64,000 bases of DNA from Cladorhizidae sp. MBARI D1340-BT2 (GCA_028752905.1 JAQNBH010000011.1:5463125-5527124), one strand, 5' to 3'; numbered from the stretch's first letter, positions 12,154 through 24,400 are shown. Numbers and translations: made by a program. Notes: generated by a model from the letters alone, not told the origin.

Positions 12154-12379
12154 ATTTTAGAAATCTGCCAATCCATTTCTTGTAAGGAAGTCGAAGCATT
12201 GTTAGTAGTGCTGGTATTTTCACTCTATCTGGAGTTTGTCATAGCTGTCTGTTCACACAGAGTGTCACTGAATGAACTCCATGGAAAAGACCAGTTTCTG
12301 TAATGATGGCACTTCTGAGTATACAGCATAAATGGTGATAGATCCAACCAAGGAATGGGAAAACATGTAATAAACCCAT

Positions 12380-12476
12380 TCCCTAGATTATATTCCCTCG
12401 TGCCTAGATTATGTGCCTACATGCCTAGATTATATTCCCACATGCCTAGATTATGTGCCTACATGCCTAAATTATA
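12380..12476. repeat. tandem repeat of about 18/37 bp units
   Basis: Repeats of tgcctagattat alternating with a ttccc and a gtgcctaca spacer, about five short units. No coding role. Confidence 0.8.
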
Positions 12477-13224
12477 CTGAGTGCATTTTTGTTGTAACTT
12501 TACTATTCTAGCCTGTAGGAATGGAAAGGCTAAATGACTTTACTTATTGTTTATTGATTTTTATTTGGTTGTTCATTTTCTGATGTCTTTTTTATTGTTT
12601 ATTCCTGCTCATCACTTATTCACCTGTTTGTTTGTATATTTATAAACATACACATGTAGGCATAGCTATATATGTATGCATGCATGTATGTATTTAGTAT
12701 TTTTAATATAATATTACCTTTATCAGGATATTATGTTTTCACTGTGGATTGTTTGTCCATCAGTTTGTCTGTTAACAGGTATTTAACAGGATTATACCAG
12801 ATGGTTTTCATGAAATTTAATGGAGAGGTTAGGCACAGATCAAGCACAGTTAAATTTGGGTGGTGATACACGTTGCTAGGAGCCTCCATTGCTAAAAGAT
12901 ACATGCTACTAGGCATCATAGGAATATACCTGTGCATACATATGTCACGTTGGCAAAGATAGCTCACAAGTTATGCAACATGTCACTATGCTATTTTAGA
13001 GCTCACATGTAATCAGTTTTTTAGGGAGGCTAAGTGCTCGGAGCCACTTTTTTGGTTGATAAGTGAATCTCCAACATACTTGTGTTCAGAGAGATTAACA
13101 ATTGCTATATAGGATTGGCAGAGGTTTGCACTCTCTGATTTGTTGTTTATTTTATATTTCTCTATCTATCCATATATCTACTTTACTATGATTTGTTGAT
13201 TTTAAACTATTATTAATTTACTAT
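12477..13224. other. no recognisable feature
   Basis: AT-rich non-coding sequence between the tandem repeat and the TA-flanked transposon. Confidence 0.5.
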
Positions 13225-13528
13225 TATGTGATAGGATCTGAGAAAAGGGGTCTTATGTATAGAGAAAAACCAAAAAGTTAGTTTGACTATTTTTCTTTTT
13301 TTGGTGCTACAGGCATCTACTACCTTTCCTTTACCTTTGTGTGAAGTCTGAAGGCTCCTGCTTGCTTCTTTGTAGGCAAGCGTGGGGTTAGAAGATTGGT
13401 GGTCAAGAATCTTGCTACGAACTGCATTGCGGAGAAAATACTGCCTGCATATGCGAAAGATGGGAAACTCCCACAAAATGGGGGACTAGCTGCTATAGTG
13501 ATCGCGCGGTTAACAAACTAACAAAGGA

Positions 13529-13890
13529 ATGGCTTCATCAAGTGCAACAGGAAGCTGCAAAAGCTTAATGAAATCTCTTCTGAGACCAGCAGTCTCTCCT
13601 GGAAACTATTTTACCTCAAACTATGGTTGTGATAGTGACAGTGACTCAGAAAACGAACAAGCAGGTATAATACATAATACATACACTACTAGACAATACA
13701 AAAGATTAATGGTTGCATTTATTTGTAGGTAATTATGTGGTTGATGGTGAGCCACCTCATAGTGAAACTGAAGGGAGTGAAGAGAGTGATGATGATCTGG
13801 AAGACGTTCGAGAGCTGACCAATGACGAACAGGTCCAGGAAGCAATGATGCAGTTGTCTGCAGTTTCATCAGTGCATTTTGACGTTTGAG
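13529..13890 (+). pseudogene. N-terminal exons of the transposon protein
   Basis: Exon 1 runs 13529-13664 and ends at a GT donor. The acceptor AG at 13727-13728 joins in frame to an exon starting 13729. The product is Ser/Asp/Glu-rich (a DSDSDSEN stretch and later EESDDDLEDV), a typical disordered acidic start. The frame closes at a TGA near 13890. Beyond the stop the same frame continues with a Cys-containing block (GCGCSQFNGKECSIQF) that resembles conserved sequence of animal YqaJ-associated transposon proteins. No catalytic region is present. Confidence 0.6.
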
Positions 13891-14088
13891 ACGTGGACAC
13901 TCAAGAAGAAGATCTAGTGACCCAGTTTATGACTAGTGGATGTGGCTGCTCACAGTTCAATGGCAAAGAGTGCTCCATCCAGTTCACCAATGAGCATGTG
14001 TAACAACAGTTCCCAAACCAGTCAGCAGGCAAGAAACCCCTGATCCTGGAAATGCCATGACAGCCCCAGTAACAGCCCTCCAGCAAAG

Positions 14089-14160
14089 CGTGCTAGGGTG
14101 TGTCGAACCTGCAAGAAAACCGGACACAACAGCAGATCCTGCCCTAACAAAGAAATATAA
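14089..14160 (+). pseudogene. C-terminal zinc knuckle of the same transposon protein
   Basis: A short frame ending in TAA encodes a C-x2-C-x4-H-x4-C knuckle (CRTCKKTGHNSRSC). It is the tail of the protein whose start lies at 13529; the central part is deleted. Knuckles of this type bind nucleic acid. Confidence 0.6.
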
Positions 14161-14645
14161 TCCTTAATCAATTGTTTTACTTTGTTATTATAGCAGACAT
14201 CTATATCTATCCTAGCCTAGAGACCTTTATGGCTATTCTGACGTTATAGTTAGCTAACTCTAATCTGTTTTCTCTCACTTTTACCCTCGTTTTATTGTTA
14301 CTCGTACTTCCATTGATCTAAACGTCTAAAAGTTACCTTTTCTGCACAAGCTTCATCCAAGAATACGCGTTGTCCTATAAGCAAAGAAGTGTTTCTTTTC
14401 CACCTTAGCGTAGCAGCTCAGCCTTGCTAGTCTTCTTTCTCCCACCTCTGATTTGCACGAGTTCACACCTCGACCTTCATGCGCGGAGGTGAACGGGAAT
14501 TACTCAAACACAAAATGAATGCTTCAAGCCTCTAGCATTTAACTTTTCTTCTGAATGGATGATTTGAGTTCCAAAATATAGGCATTGCTTTGTTCTTTCA
14601 CCTGGTTTTTGTACATAAGACCCCTTTTCTCAGATCCTATCACAT

Positions 14646-14984
14646 ATTTGTATAGCTATATTCCAGGGAAAAAATTCTTTCTTAGTTCATAGATTTTTTT
14701 TAATGCTCTCAGGAAAGAAATTCTGAGTTCAAAAGAAAGATATTCCCAAACTCTTTTGCAAGCCTAGCTCCTTCAATGCTCCTATCTATAAAATAAAATA
14801 AAATGTAATTTTGGTAGAAGAATTAGTGGGTGTCTGTTGTTTATAAGTAAGTGCATATTTGTTGTTAAGTGCTAGTTTTCTCACAGGTTCAGTTAGAAAA
14901 GGAAGTGGAGGACAACCAGAGCATACAGAAACTGACTTGCTGGTAACCCCATCCTTGCCATGGGGCTGGAGCCAGTATGTCATA
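14646..14984. other. no recognisable feature
   Basis: Non-coding sequence between the TA-flanked transposon and the probable 3' LTR of the Gmr1-like element. Confidence 0.4.
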
Positions 14985-15340
14985 CGTTGTACTCCCGTTG
15001 ACCTCTCTTTATTAGGACAACTACAAAGTATGCGCCGACTAACGTCTCAATACCCCTGACCTCACTGCCTCAGTATTGATCTGGTTAGACCAAGTTAACC
15101 ACACCTTGGCTCTCTCTCTCACAGCCCTCCTATTCAAGATAAAATGGTTAACTACTTCAGCAAAAACATACAATCATACAATACATAACATCTTTAAGAT
15201 CACAATATACTCTGGGTATCTTATCCTTCAGCTGACTATCCTGTTATACGATAGTTCCACTGAGTCAATGTCTCTCTCTCCCTCTAGCTAACTTTATTAC
15301 TTATATAGTAATAGTTAGTGTTGCACACAATTATGCACAT
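14985..15340 (-). repeat. probable 3' LTR region of the Gmr1-like element
   Basis: On the minus strand, directly after the polyprotein end, there is a TATA-like box (ctatataag near 15300-15310) and about 290 bases later an AATAAA signal (plus-strand TTTATT at 15008-15013). That is the spacing of a U3-R-U5 unit. The partner 5' LTR is not in the window, so the boundaries cannot be fixed and the call is tentative. Confidence 0.4.
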
Positions 15341-15417
15341 GGTTTATTCTTGCACACAGATCCTGTGGTCTTGCACCTGAATCTGGTTATCTTGCCCACA
15401 GATCCTGTTGAATCCTT

Positions 15418-16920
15418 TCACAACTGTGTAGTTCGTTCAGGGCTGGTGTAGTGGTCTGTAGTGTCTGTATAACCCTGTTGACTCATTGTTGAGGGTTGTT
15501 GAGGTGGCAGGGGGTCTGTTAGAGGCATCACTGACACTCCGTTTTCGTTCAGCCGAGAACAATGTACTCCTGAAAGTCCATCAGCATTTGTATTTAACCG
15601 GCCAGGTTTATGTTTGATGGTATAGTGATAGGGCTGCATCGATAATGCCCACCTCCCAATTCTCCCATGGTTATGTTTTAGCTTCGCAAGGTAGGTCAGT
15701 GGGTCATCGTCTGTTTCAATTGTAAATTCTGTGCCTTCCAGGTATACTAAAAAATGCTTTGTACCTTCGACAATTACTAGTGCTTCTTTCTCAATGGTGG
15801 AGAACTTTCTTTCTCATGGTAATAGTTCCTTGATCCATAGGCGATTGGGTGTTCCTCATTCAGTTTGTTTCTCTGTGCGAGTACGTATGCTATCCCGAAG
15901 TCGGAAGCGTCAGTTTGTAAGGCGAAGGGCCTGTCCCACAGGGGTGTAGCTAACATGGGGTAGTGGGTAAGTGCATCCTTCAATTTCTGAAAGGCTTGTT
16001 GTGTTTCTTCACTCCGCACCACAATCTTAGATTTATTCTTCCTGGTTAACTCCGTCAACGGATTCGCGATCGACGAGAAGTCAGGGATAAACCGTCGATA
16101 GAAACCACAAAGTCCCGAGAATGCACGGACATCCTTTTTTGTGATAGGTTGGACAAACTCTCTGACAGCTCGTACTTTATCCTGAAAGGGGTGAACCTCT
16201 CCCTTCCCCACTGTATGCCCTAAGTACACAGATACATTGCATGCAAACTTGCATTTATACTTCTTGATCGTGAGGCCTGCATCTCTCAATCTTTGTAAGA
16301 TTTCTTTCACATGTTCTCGATGATCTTCCCAGGTTTGGCTATGGATGCCAATATCATCCAGGTAAGTGGCTGCAAATGTCTGGGTTCCCTCCAGTAATTG
16401 ATCCATCAGACGTTGGAAGACCAAAGAGCATGGTTACAAACTGGTATTTACACCAGGGCGTAATAAAGGCAGTCTTCTCCTGACTTGCCTTCGTCACTGG
16501 GACCTGCCAATACCCTTTTGTAAGGTCTAGTGCGGTAATGTAACTTGCTTGACCAATTTCATCAATCATGTCCTCTACTCGGGGTATAGGATAAGAGTCA
16601 GCCTTGGTGACGAGGTTGAGTTTGCGGTAGTCTACGCAGAGTCTTTTACCTCCATCTTTTTGGGGGACCAAGACCACTGGAGCCGCCCATGAACTTCGTG
16701 AGGGTTTAATAATGCCCAATCCTAGTAAATCCTTGATCTCTTTCCGAAGGAACTCATGAGATGCGTGTGGTAGGCGGCAGGGGGGTAAACGGATGGGTGT
16801 AGCATCACTAGTGTCAATATTGTGACTCACCATGTTGGTCCTTCCAGGGTCATCGCTGATGACATCACAGAACTCGCTCGTTACTTCGTGCAGTTCCCTT
16901 TCTTGCTGGTGGTTAGTCAA
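15418..16920 (-). pseudogene. Gmr1-like reverse transcriptase and RNase H
   Basis: The first piece (16920-16354) carries the RT fingers and palm with VLVPQKDGGKRLCVDYRKLN and the motif A aspartate in TALDLTKGYWQVPV. The second piece (16424-15777) carries the catalytic YLDD and downstream thumb blocks (GFYRRFIPDFS) and begins the RNase H domain (LQTDASDFGIAYVL). A third piece (15639-15418) holds the end of RNase H (KHKPGRLNTNADGLS) and a tail. The pieces are joined by a small deletion near 16420, which removes residues between the FGL and FQRLMD motifs and shifts frame, and by a frame change near 15780. The enzyme copied element RNA into DNA. The catalytic aspartates remain, but the frame is broken. 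Confidence 0.8.
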
Positions 16921-17800
16921 TGTGCTACTAGGACCTTTTCACTTGCTTCGTCATTAGGGTCGTCATCCACTGCTAGGAACACGGCTGCTGTTGGAGGATG
17001 CCACTCCTTCATACTGTTAATGTGGAAAGTGCGAAGCCTTTTCCTTCCATGCTCCATATCCACTTCATAGGAACATCTGTTATCTTTCTCGTAATTGTTC
17101 CGCCATTCACTATTCAGCTTGTCGAATTTTCTGGGCTGGAATACTAACACACAGTCACCTACCTCGAACTCTCTTTTTGTCGCTTTCTTGTCATGATGCT
17201 GCTTGTGATACTTCTTTTCTCCCTCCTCTTTTAAGTTGGAAATTTCTCCAACGAGGGCCATCATCTCTAGGAGTAGATGTAGGCACTGCACTACATCTTG
17301 TTCATCATTCTCACCCCTCCCACTCCACATCTCAATCAGTTCATCGAGAGGTGTTCTCATTTTCCGTCCAAACATCAACTCATAGGGCGAATAGCAGGTG
17401 GACTTGTGGGTGGAGCCTTGGTATGCCCATAATAAGAACGGTAAACATTTGTCCCACTCTATATTACCTTTCTGGGTCATTTTCCGTAGCAAACGCTTTA
17501 ACTCTAAGTTAAAATGCTCGACCATCTCATCAGTTTGTGGGTGGTACGGAGACATTTTGATCTGTTTTCTCACAAAACCTCTTCATCATAGACGAGACGA
17601 AGTTAGTCCCATTATCAGTCAATACTTCCTTAGAGATTCCCAGTCTTGATGTCACTTCTATCAAACACTCAATGATTGATTCAGATGTAATATTACGTAA
17701 CGGAAATACCTCAGGCCATTTAGTGGCATAACGATTACTAACACATACTTGTTACCAGATTTGGTTCTACAAAGGGGTCCAAACATTTCACTATCAAACT
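16917..17800 (-). pseudogene. Gmr1-like integrase lacking its zinc domain
   Basis: The open part (17573-16917) starts within the catalytic core at MSPYHPQTDEMVEHFN, which contains the third acidic residue, and continues through the C-terminal domain to INSMKEWHPPTAA. Upstream pieces (about 17800-17574) give GPLCRTKSGNKYVLV and, after a frameshift, TDNGTNF with the second catalytic aspartate. The N-terminal HHCC zinc domain and the segment with the first aspartate are missing: the sequence passes straight from a protease-linker block to the GPL block. The frame then flows, with a small overlap near 16920, into the RT. This proves that the integrase lies upstream of the RT here. Confidence 0.75.
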
Positions 17801-17879
17801 CAAATATTTCACCTAATTCTTGTTTGTTTTCAGGCTCCAAGTCATGGCCCTCTTGTTCTTGGAGATTAGCAATCTCTTG

Positions 17880-18620
17880 TTACGCCATCATCTTCTTTCT
17901 TTCTTCAGCTCGGATGGTCACCATGCCCACATCGTCTTTGGTCGATCCAGGTTCCATCATTTCTGGCTGTTCTGTCTCATTGAGGCTCTCATCTGCCAGA
18001 GCTGTCCTCAATAGCGTATGAAATCTCGGGACGTCCTGCCCAAGAAGCATGTCCACTGTGAGGTGGAGAGATACTCCCACAACCATTTCACAGGTATTCT
18101 TCTCAATCTGCAGACAGATACGTGCTGCTGGAAACCAAATTTTTTTGGAACTTGCTGTTGTGTATGGAATCTTCCATCCCAACCGGTCGGCAGGATCCAC
18201 ACATCGCGGGTGGATGAGTGACTTGGTGCAACCTGTATCTAGTAAAGCCAACACCGATTTACCATTCACACATACGTTTCTTGTCCATTTTGGTCGATGA
18301 GCCGGTACAGCCATAGTACCTCCAAAATTGGTGCTCTCCAATTTTACGTGACAGTCTCTCCTGAGGTGTCCTTTTTTTCCACAACGAAAGCATTCTATTC
18401 TTGACAGGTCCTTGGGTGGTAGGCGAGTGCGGACCCCACCCCCTTGTTCCTGCCTTGAATAGGGCAATCCATTGTTTTGTTGTTGTTGTGGTCTGTATTC
18501 CTTTGATCGAAAGCGGTCTCTTTCTCCAGGTTTCTCTATTCTCTTCGTATCCATTTCTTTTCTCGAGGGACTCTGATTGTCCAAACATCTGATTATGGCT
18601 TCTGTATTCATATTACACAC
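17880..18620 (-). pseudogene. Gmr1-like gag end (zinc knuckle) and protease
   Basis: A 246-residue open frame. A CCHC knuckle of gag nucleocapsid type, CFRCGKKGHLRRDC, lies at about residues 77-90. A retropepsin-like active site, ALLDTGCTKSLI, lies at about residues 128-139, followed by a GQDVPRF block. Most of gag is missing, since element homology begins only shortly before the knuckle. The downstream end runs into the integrase linker and stops at a TAA/TAG-rich junction near 17880. The protease would have matured the polyprotein. Confidence 0.75.
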
Positions 18621-18760
18621 GTACCCTCACCTGACATATACTCATACCAGACATATTCATATTACACATGCACCCACACCTGACATGAGCTCATACCACA
18701 CATGTATTCATATTACACATGTACCCATATCACATATGTATTCATGCCACATACTCAAAA
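18600..18760. repeat. minisatellite of about 36-40 bp units
   Basis: Diverged copies of a unit containing attcatattacacatg and acccacacctgacat. It lies exactly where the 5' side of the Gmr1-like element stops, which suggests truncation by recombination or slippage here. Confidence 0.75.
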
Positions 18761-19655
18761 AGGGAACTAGGCAAAGACAAAGTTTAATGAATAGTACATT
18801 GTGGACATGCATTGGAAAACATTCCTCTTGCTTCCAGCCAGGTGACTTGCGTACTACAGACTACATGACATTCTTGACCACTGGAAAGTCACATAGTCCT
18901 CATCAGTCAAATGATGTGTACTTCAGTTCAGCCAAACACATGCACATGTTGCATTTGCTAATGTCTCACTGGTTGAAATTATCTATTGGGCAAGAAAAAT
19001 CTGCTTGACATGTGCTGTTTGTACTCACTGGTAAGAGGTGGCCGCCATCATCCAGCAGTGCATAAGCTCCACCCTTAAAGGTCTGTCTGAACACTCAAGA
19101 GTGTTTCCTAATAGCAGCCAGGCCCAATTTATCCAGCCACCTGCATTTAAAAGTAGCAAAATGGGGAAAAATTACTTCGTGCCTTTGATCATTTCGCACC
19201 CTCGAATAGATGGCTCCCTAGCTTCTTGAAAGAGCTTGCACACCAATACATCCCACCCTTAGTTGATAATATATATACATAATAAACTGTGTACATGCAA
19301 TGATAGTGAAGGTTATGTGTCCATGTACTCTAGTTCATGGTCCGACTTGTAGTTCAATCCTCTAGAAAACTAGAAAGCCTGTTGGTGACTTGTGACATAA
19401 TTGTCCATTCTTTCCGTATGCTTGGAATTTCCAGCAGCACTAATGGCTCAGATGATAGTTCTATTCACTTCCTGAAACCTGGTGGAGTAGCCCACAGGGC
19501 TCTAGAGGCAGAAACCATTCACCACGAGCAAAAGATATGGTGATGCCATTCGTGAGGCAGAGTCTAATGTTGACCTGGAATAGGATGAAACTGAGAGATA
19601 ACAAATGAATGGTAACAAAATTACTAACAATAAACACTTTCATTTGTCATCATTA
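18761..19655. other. no recognisable gene
   Basis: Short plus-strand open frames occur, but none has a recognisable domain. Confidence 0.45.
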
Positions 19656-19657
19656 TG

Positions 19658-19858
19658 ATAACATACAATGAACTTCTCAATAATCATCTTGAATTTTTAC
19701 TCTCTCGATGTCTCGACTAGATGCTCTAGCCTTCATCAAGAATAATGATGAAGGTTAGAGCACTATTCATGATGAAGGCTAGAGCATCTAGTTCAAACAT
19801 TGAGAGAGTAAAACCTCAAGTTGATTATTGAGAAGGTCATTGTAATTTTATTATGTCA
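19658..19858. mobile_element. palindromic MITE, family M1 copy 1
   Basis: The arms are inverted repeats. The left contains acttctcaataatcatcttg and tactctctcgatg, and the right is the reverse complement with few changes. Other copies lie at 43663-43850 and, as a half copy, at 35331-35413. No coding capacity. The superfamily is unknown. Confidence 0.75.
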
Positions 19859-20189
19859 ACTGAGAATTTGTTGAGAGATTATGATACTGCTAATAAACTA
19901 TATTACTCAATAGTCTAGTCAACTGTAACTGTGGGCATGCGGTTTATCTAAGAAAATGTGGCACGTATACCAGCATTTCATACAGAATGGGGGGAAGGGA
20001 AAATATCTCTCTTTAACAGAAATCTCTCCCCCCCCTCCTCCCCTCCCCCATTCATACAAATAAATCCAGTATGAATGGTTGCATTTCAGGCTTAACTCAA
20101 TACAAAACCTGATGTGTTCATTCTTAGTTAGCCGCTAGTTTTCTTGCTGATTCATATTTAAATAATATGCTAATCAACATGGTCTATAT
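19859..20189. other. no recognisable feature
   Basis: Non-coding sequence with a C-rich tract near 20028-20050 (ccccccctcctcccctcccc), otherwise unremarkable. Confidence 0.5.
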
Positions 20190-20335
20190 ACATACTTCTG
20201 CATGTATCAATGTGTGTGGTATATTATGTGCATTAATGTGCATGTATGTGCACATAATATGTGCATTGATTTGCATGTATGTGTGCATGTTTGTGTGCAT
20301 TAATGTGCATATGTGTGCATGTATGTGTACACAGT
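20190..20335. repeat. tgtgcatg-type short repeat tract
   Basis: An imperfect repetition of tgtgcat, atgtatgtg and attaatgtgcat units, low-complexity alternating purine-pyrimidine DNA. It produces the odd His/Met/Thr-rich minus-strand open frame 20184-20516. Confidence 0.8.
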
Positions 20336-20339
20336 GCCG

Positions 20340-21100
20340 ATAATTGAATATTTGGATTCGTATGCGGTGCTGGTAATAGCTGCAGGATACAAATAATTGG
20401 TATTTTAATATGGTAGACTCTGACACTCGTAAGTCAAAAGATTTCCTGAAATTAACAAGGATTGTAGAGATGTGGATAAGTTCACTTCCAGTACAATAAT
20501 AAACATCCTGGACCATACATGCAATGTGTTATATATGTGGGACCGTGCCGACAATTGGCAGCTGCACTATGCAAGTTTAGATAATAACATCCAAAATCTG
20601 ACCAACATGCACACCAAGATTTTGAAGACCTAGAGCATAACATTACAAACAAAATTGCAGATAATTTAAACCCCCCAAAATTTCAGTTTCAACAAATAAC
20701 ATTTCACTATCCACCCCCATATCCAGACATCTTACATGAATCCAGCAATGTAAGCATCAGACAGTCCTGGGGTGCCTCCTTCATACCCTCCTGTAGAGGT
20801 CTCACCTATCCATACTTCAGCATCTGGTTGGTATGATAATGTAGTAACCTTACCAATACCAGAACATGAACCAAAGTTATCCAGGAGTGATATATCGAGG
20901 AAGTCGCTGTCTTGCCATACCTACAGACGGCATCATAAGGCACTGACAAAACTTGTTATAACATAAAGAACTAGGATCTTCATATTTTCCATACCTCCCT
21001 CTTGCAGTTATATACAAGACATTAAGATTAAAATTAATTTCAAAGTGCAAATACTGCCTCATCTCTCACTCCTGTTAGGAAAATTAATCCTAAGGTCCGA
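20340..21100. other. no recognisable gene
   Basis: AT-rich non-coding sequence. I see nothing that I can support. Confidence 0.45.
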
Positions 21101-21104
21101 GCAA

Positions 21105-21410
21105 AAATGTCTGAAGTGAAAATAGCTGATACTAATAAAAATTTCTAACACTAGTTTTGGTGAAAATGTCTGATACTATATAGGTGAAAGTGATAATTGC
21201 CTGATAACAGATGAAATGTCTGAGATTAGATGAAAATGTCGATATATACCTGAATGTGCATTACGTTAGGTGAAAATTTCTCAGACTTAAGCTAAAAATG
21301 TCTGATGACATTAGAATATCTAATATATAGCTACTGGAGGAAAATGTCTGATTCTTGATGGAACATTTGATAATAAATGAAAATGTCTGTTCCTAGCTGA
21401 ATATTTGGTG
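21105..21410. repeat. diverged tandem repeat built on aaaatgtctgata
   Basis: About ten loosely spaced copies of (g)tgaaaatgtctgata with irregular spacers of 15-30 bases. A similar array lies at 34245-34430, just outside the FEN1-like element; this one lies just upstream of the broken FEN1-like gene. It could be a satellite or a subterminal repeat of that element family. Confidence 0.7.
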
Positions 21411-21489
21411 CAAGCTAATACCATATAGTGGGTAAATTCTGGAGGTAGAAATCTTTGTTGTTTTGTTAGTAAACCAATCCAATGGAAAT

Positions 21490-24400
21490 TTATAATTCTT
21501 GCACTTTGCACTAATGGAGCCATTTACCAGATCATTATGCAGGAGAAAGTCGCAATCACTAAAGGATTGGGCTTGTGATACTTTCACATACAGACTTCTC
21601 CAATTGAACCTTACAGATGTCTCTAACCTTGAGTATTACTGCAAACTAGCAAAACGAACTGAAATGGGTGTGATTAAGCATACTGAACCATGCTTGAGCT
21701 TATACCACTTACCACTTATAGTCCATGGGCCAGATCAGATATCGGTACCATACAATGGGACAAAACTTCTATTAGTGGGAATTTATAAGTCCCAGTATAA
21801 GCAGGAAAAAAAATGTGATAGCAATTCCAGATGTGTAGCTGATTGCCTTTTTTGCTGGTACTTCTTATTTACCGGAATTGGCGTCCATTTTAGTTCAATA
21901 TAGAATGTTCTGTGACAAAGTTCAACCTGGCTGTCCTAATTAAAGAGCTGATACAAATCCTCAACAGACTTGGTCACAGTGTCTCGTATTCTCAGATGGA
22001 AGAGATAGATACAGCACTCTGTCTTCAAAAGGTGTCACTGGCAGGAGGTGACATAGCCCTTCCATCCAATATCCATCCTGGTGTGTTCACAACCCCAACA
22101 TTGACAGATTGGAGGAGACGGTCAGTGGAGAGGGAACATCACACAGAGTTAATGGGATTGCCATCCAAGAAAGACCAACCGAGCCAATGCCTGCCAAGAT
22201 CCTTCCTTCAGTTTCCAAAACGAAGAAAAGCAGTATTGCTGCAACAGTGCCTGTGCTCCCACCATACAATGTTGGAAAATGAGCTGGACCTCCCCAAAGT
22301 AAGAGTGAATATGTCCAAGCCACAGAAGAAACAAACTCTGCTAGGAAGAAGAACTTCATCTGGCTTATGGCATGCATGTCAGATAAAGAACAACAATCTA
22401 TTAGTGGGTGGACAGGTTTCTCCGAGTTGGAGTGACAGTTACCCAAGACAGTGTGGGATACCTACCTACTATCAATGCTCCAGCCACACAGATGTCTACT
22501 GTACATGAAGTCCTCAACCAGTCACTAGCAATCATGCACCTTGGGAAGATTATCTGTGTCTTTGATCAGGCTCTGTATGCAAAGGCTGTGGAGATCATAT
22601 GGAAGCATCCTGACAAATTTCAGGCTACGCTTGGAGTTTCCACACAATTTGTATGTTTCTTCTACAATTGGAAATCAATTTCAAGATGCTGGACTGAGGA
22701 ACCTCTGTGTAGAGTCTGGGGTGATAGCAGAAGGCTACATTGCTGGTATAATGGATGGAAGGAAGTACAATCGTACAGTCAGACTTCACAAGCTGGTGGT
22801 ATGAAGGTCTCCTTCGTCTGGCATGGAAAGGCTTCCTGCCATGGTTAGAAGTTCATCATGCCCCTGATGTTGTCCATATGAAGGAAATACTCAAGATCAT
22901 CAATGCGATGTGCAAAGATGTATCACAGGCATTCTTAGTTATGGTTGTCAACAACAACTCATGTGCTAGGATCTTAGAGCTGTTTGAAGACTATCTCCAG
23001 TTCCTTAGAGAAAGCAATGGCAGTCTTTCATCATTCTGGATGTCCTATGTGGATATGATGGACAATTTGTTGGGGCTGATTAGAGCATCACGAGAAGGAG
23101 ACTGGCTGTTGCATCTTGCATCTATCCGTGCTCTGATACCTTGGTGCTTTGCCTATGACAGGTTAAATTATGCACGGTATCTACCTTACTACTATGCAAA
23201 GATGTCCCAGTTACTACACACCCAGAAGTGCATGAGAAATTCATGCACGGTGGCTTCTCAGTTCAGCTTGGCCACTCAAACCCCTTTGGAAGGATCCCTG
23301 TTGATCAAACCATCAAGGAGACAGTAAACAAGGACACACAGACACCCGGGGGAACTAAGGGGTTCAGTCTAAAGCCTGGAGCAGTTGCCAAGTACTAGAT
23401 GACTGCTGAATACAGAAGAGAGTACCTCAGGAAAGTGAGGGATATGATAGACAAAGGCAGTTCAAATCGGTCTCACCATGATTTGCAGAGTCCAAGAATC
23501 AAGAAGGATGAGAAAGACGTCCAATCTCTTGTTGACTTGATGGAAAATGACTGGCTGAACCCGATGTGTCCATAGGAGTATGATTTGGTTAGCTTATCCA
23601 CAGGAATTGTGGCACATCCAAATGTAGCTAATGATTTGTTGAGGGCCTTTGAGACAGGAGAAGTGCAATACCAGAGTTTCAAAGAAAGTCGACTAGACAA
23701 AGATCAACCAATCAAGAAATTCTATGACAAAATGACCAAACTCAACTTGAAAACTTTCACTGATGCTAACATAAAGAAAGTTCATGCAAACGAAGCACTT
23801 GATGTGGAACTGAAAAGAGAGAAAGCTGTTTGGACAAATGATCTTAGTCGCTGAGAGCCGAAAGCTGCAAATGAAAGATGTCTTGGCCCACCCTCTGGGG
23901 GCCTCTACCTTGGGCATTGCGCAAATGTTGATGGGTCTTTAAGAAAGATCAACAAGGCTTCACTTGCTAAAAATCTAGAAAAGGTTGTTTCCCCTGCTGA
24001 TGAAATCGCAAATGAATCAACCTGCATCATTGACGGCATGAGCCTGGTGCAGAAGATGAATGGCAATAGCAAAACATTTTCACAGCTTGCAGAATCGGTT
24101 TTGCAGCTGGTCTTGATTGAAGGCACACACAGTCCAAGGATTGATGTGGTTTTTGATGTCTATCACGATAAGTCAATCAAAGATGCTGAAAGATGCAACC
24201 GTGGAGCTGCAAGCCCAACTATACAGTACCAAAAAATTACAGGAGGCCACACCATCCAGCAGTGGAGGAAGTTCCTGTGCAGCCCCGACAACAAAACTAG
24301 CCTGATTAAACTTCTAGTAGATGAATGGAAAACGACAATCCAACAAAAAAAGCTAGGTGGTAAGATAATGTATGCTACCTGTGAGGAGAAATGTTATCGA

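Larger units (their letters stand above)
13227..14644. mobile_element. DNA transposon with TA target duplication, internally deleted (copy A)
   Basis: Terminal inverted repeats of about 34 bp begin TGTGATAGGATCTGAGAAAA and match at both ends. TA flanks both outer sides. The inside keeps the beginning and the end of a protein gene but lacks the middle, where the catalytic core should be. It shares both end regions with copy B at 8960-9422. The superfamily is uncertain: the TA duplication and a YqaJ/ISL2EU-like cysteine motif in the encoded fragment suggest an ISL2EU-like element, but the transposase core is not present to confirm it. Confidence 0.8.
14985..18620 (-). mobile_element. Gmr1-like Ty3/gypsy retrotransposon, degraded
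   Basis: Read on the minus strand the order is zinc knuckle and protease, then integrase, then reverse transcriptase and RNase H. This integrase-before-RT order is that of Ty1/copia, yet the RT and integrase sequences are Ty3/gypsy-like. That combination defines the Gmr1 group, described mainly from deuterostomes. The 5' end (LTR and most of gag) is missing: homology stops near 18,600 at a minisatellite. Several frameshifts and an integrase deletion make it inactive. A probable 3' LTR lies at its lower-coordinate end. Confidence 0.75.

Noticed and set aside
21105..21410. Possible CRISPR-like array
   Set aside because: Units are diverged with irregular spacing and lie in a eukaryotic transposon context.
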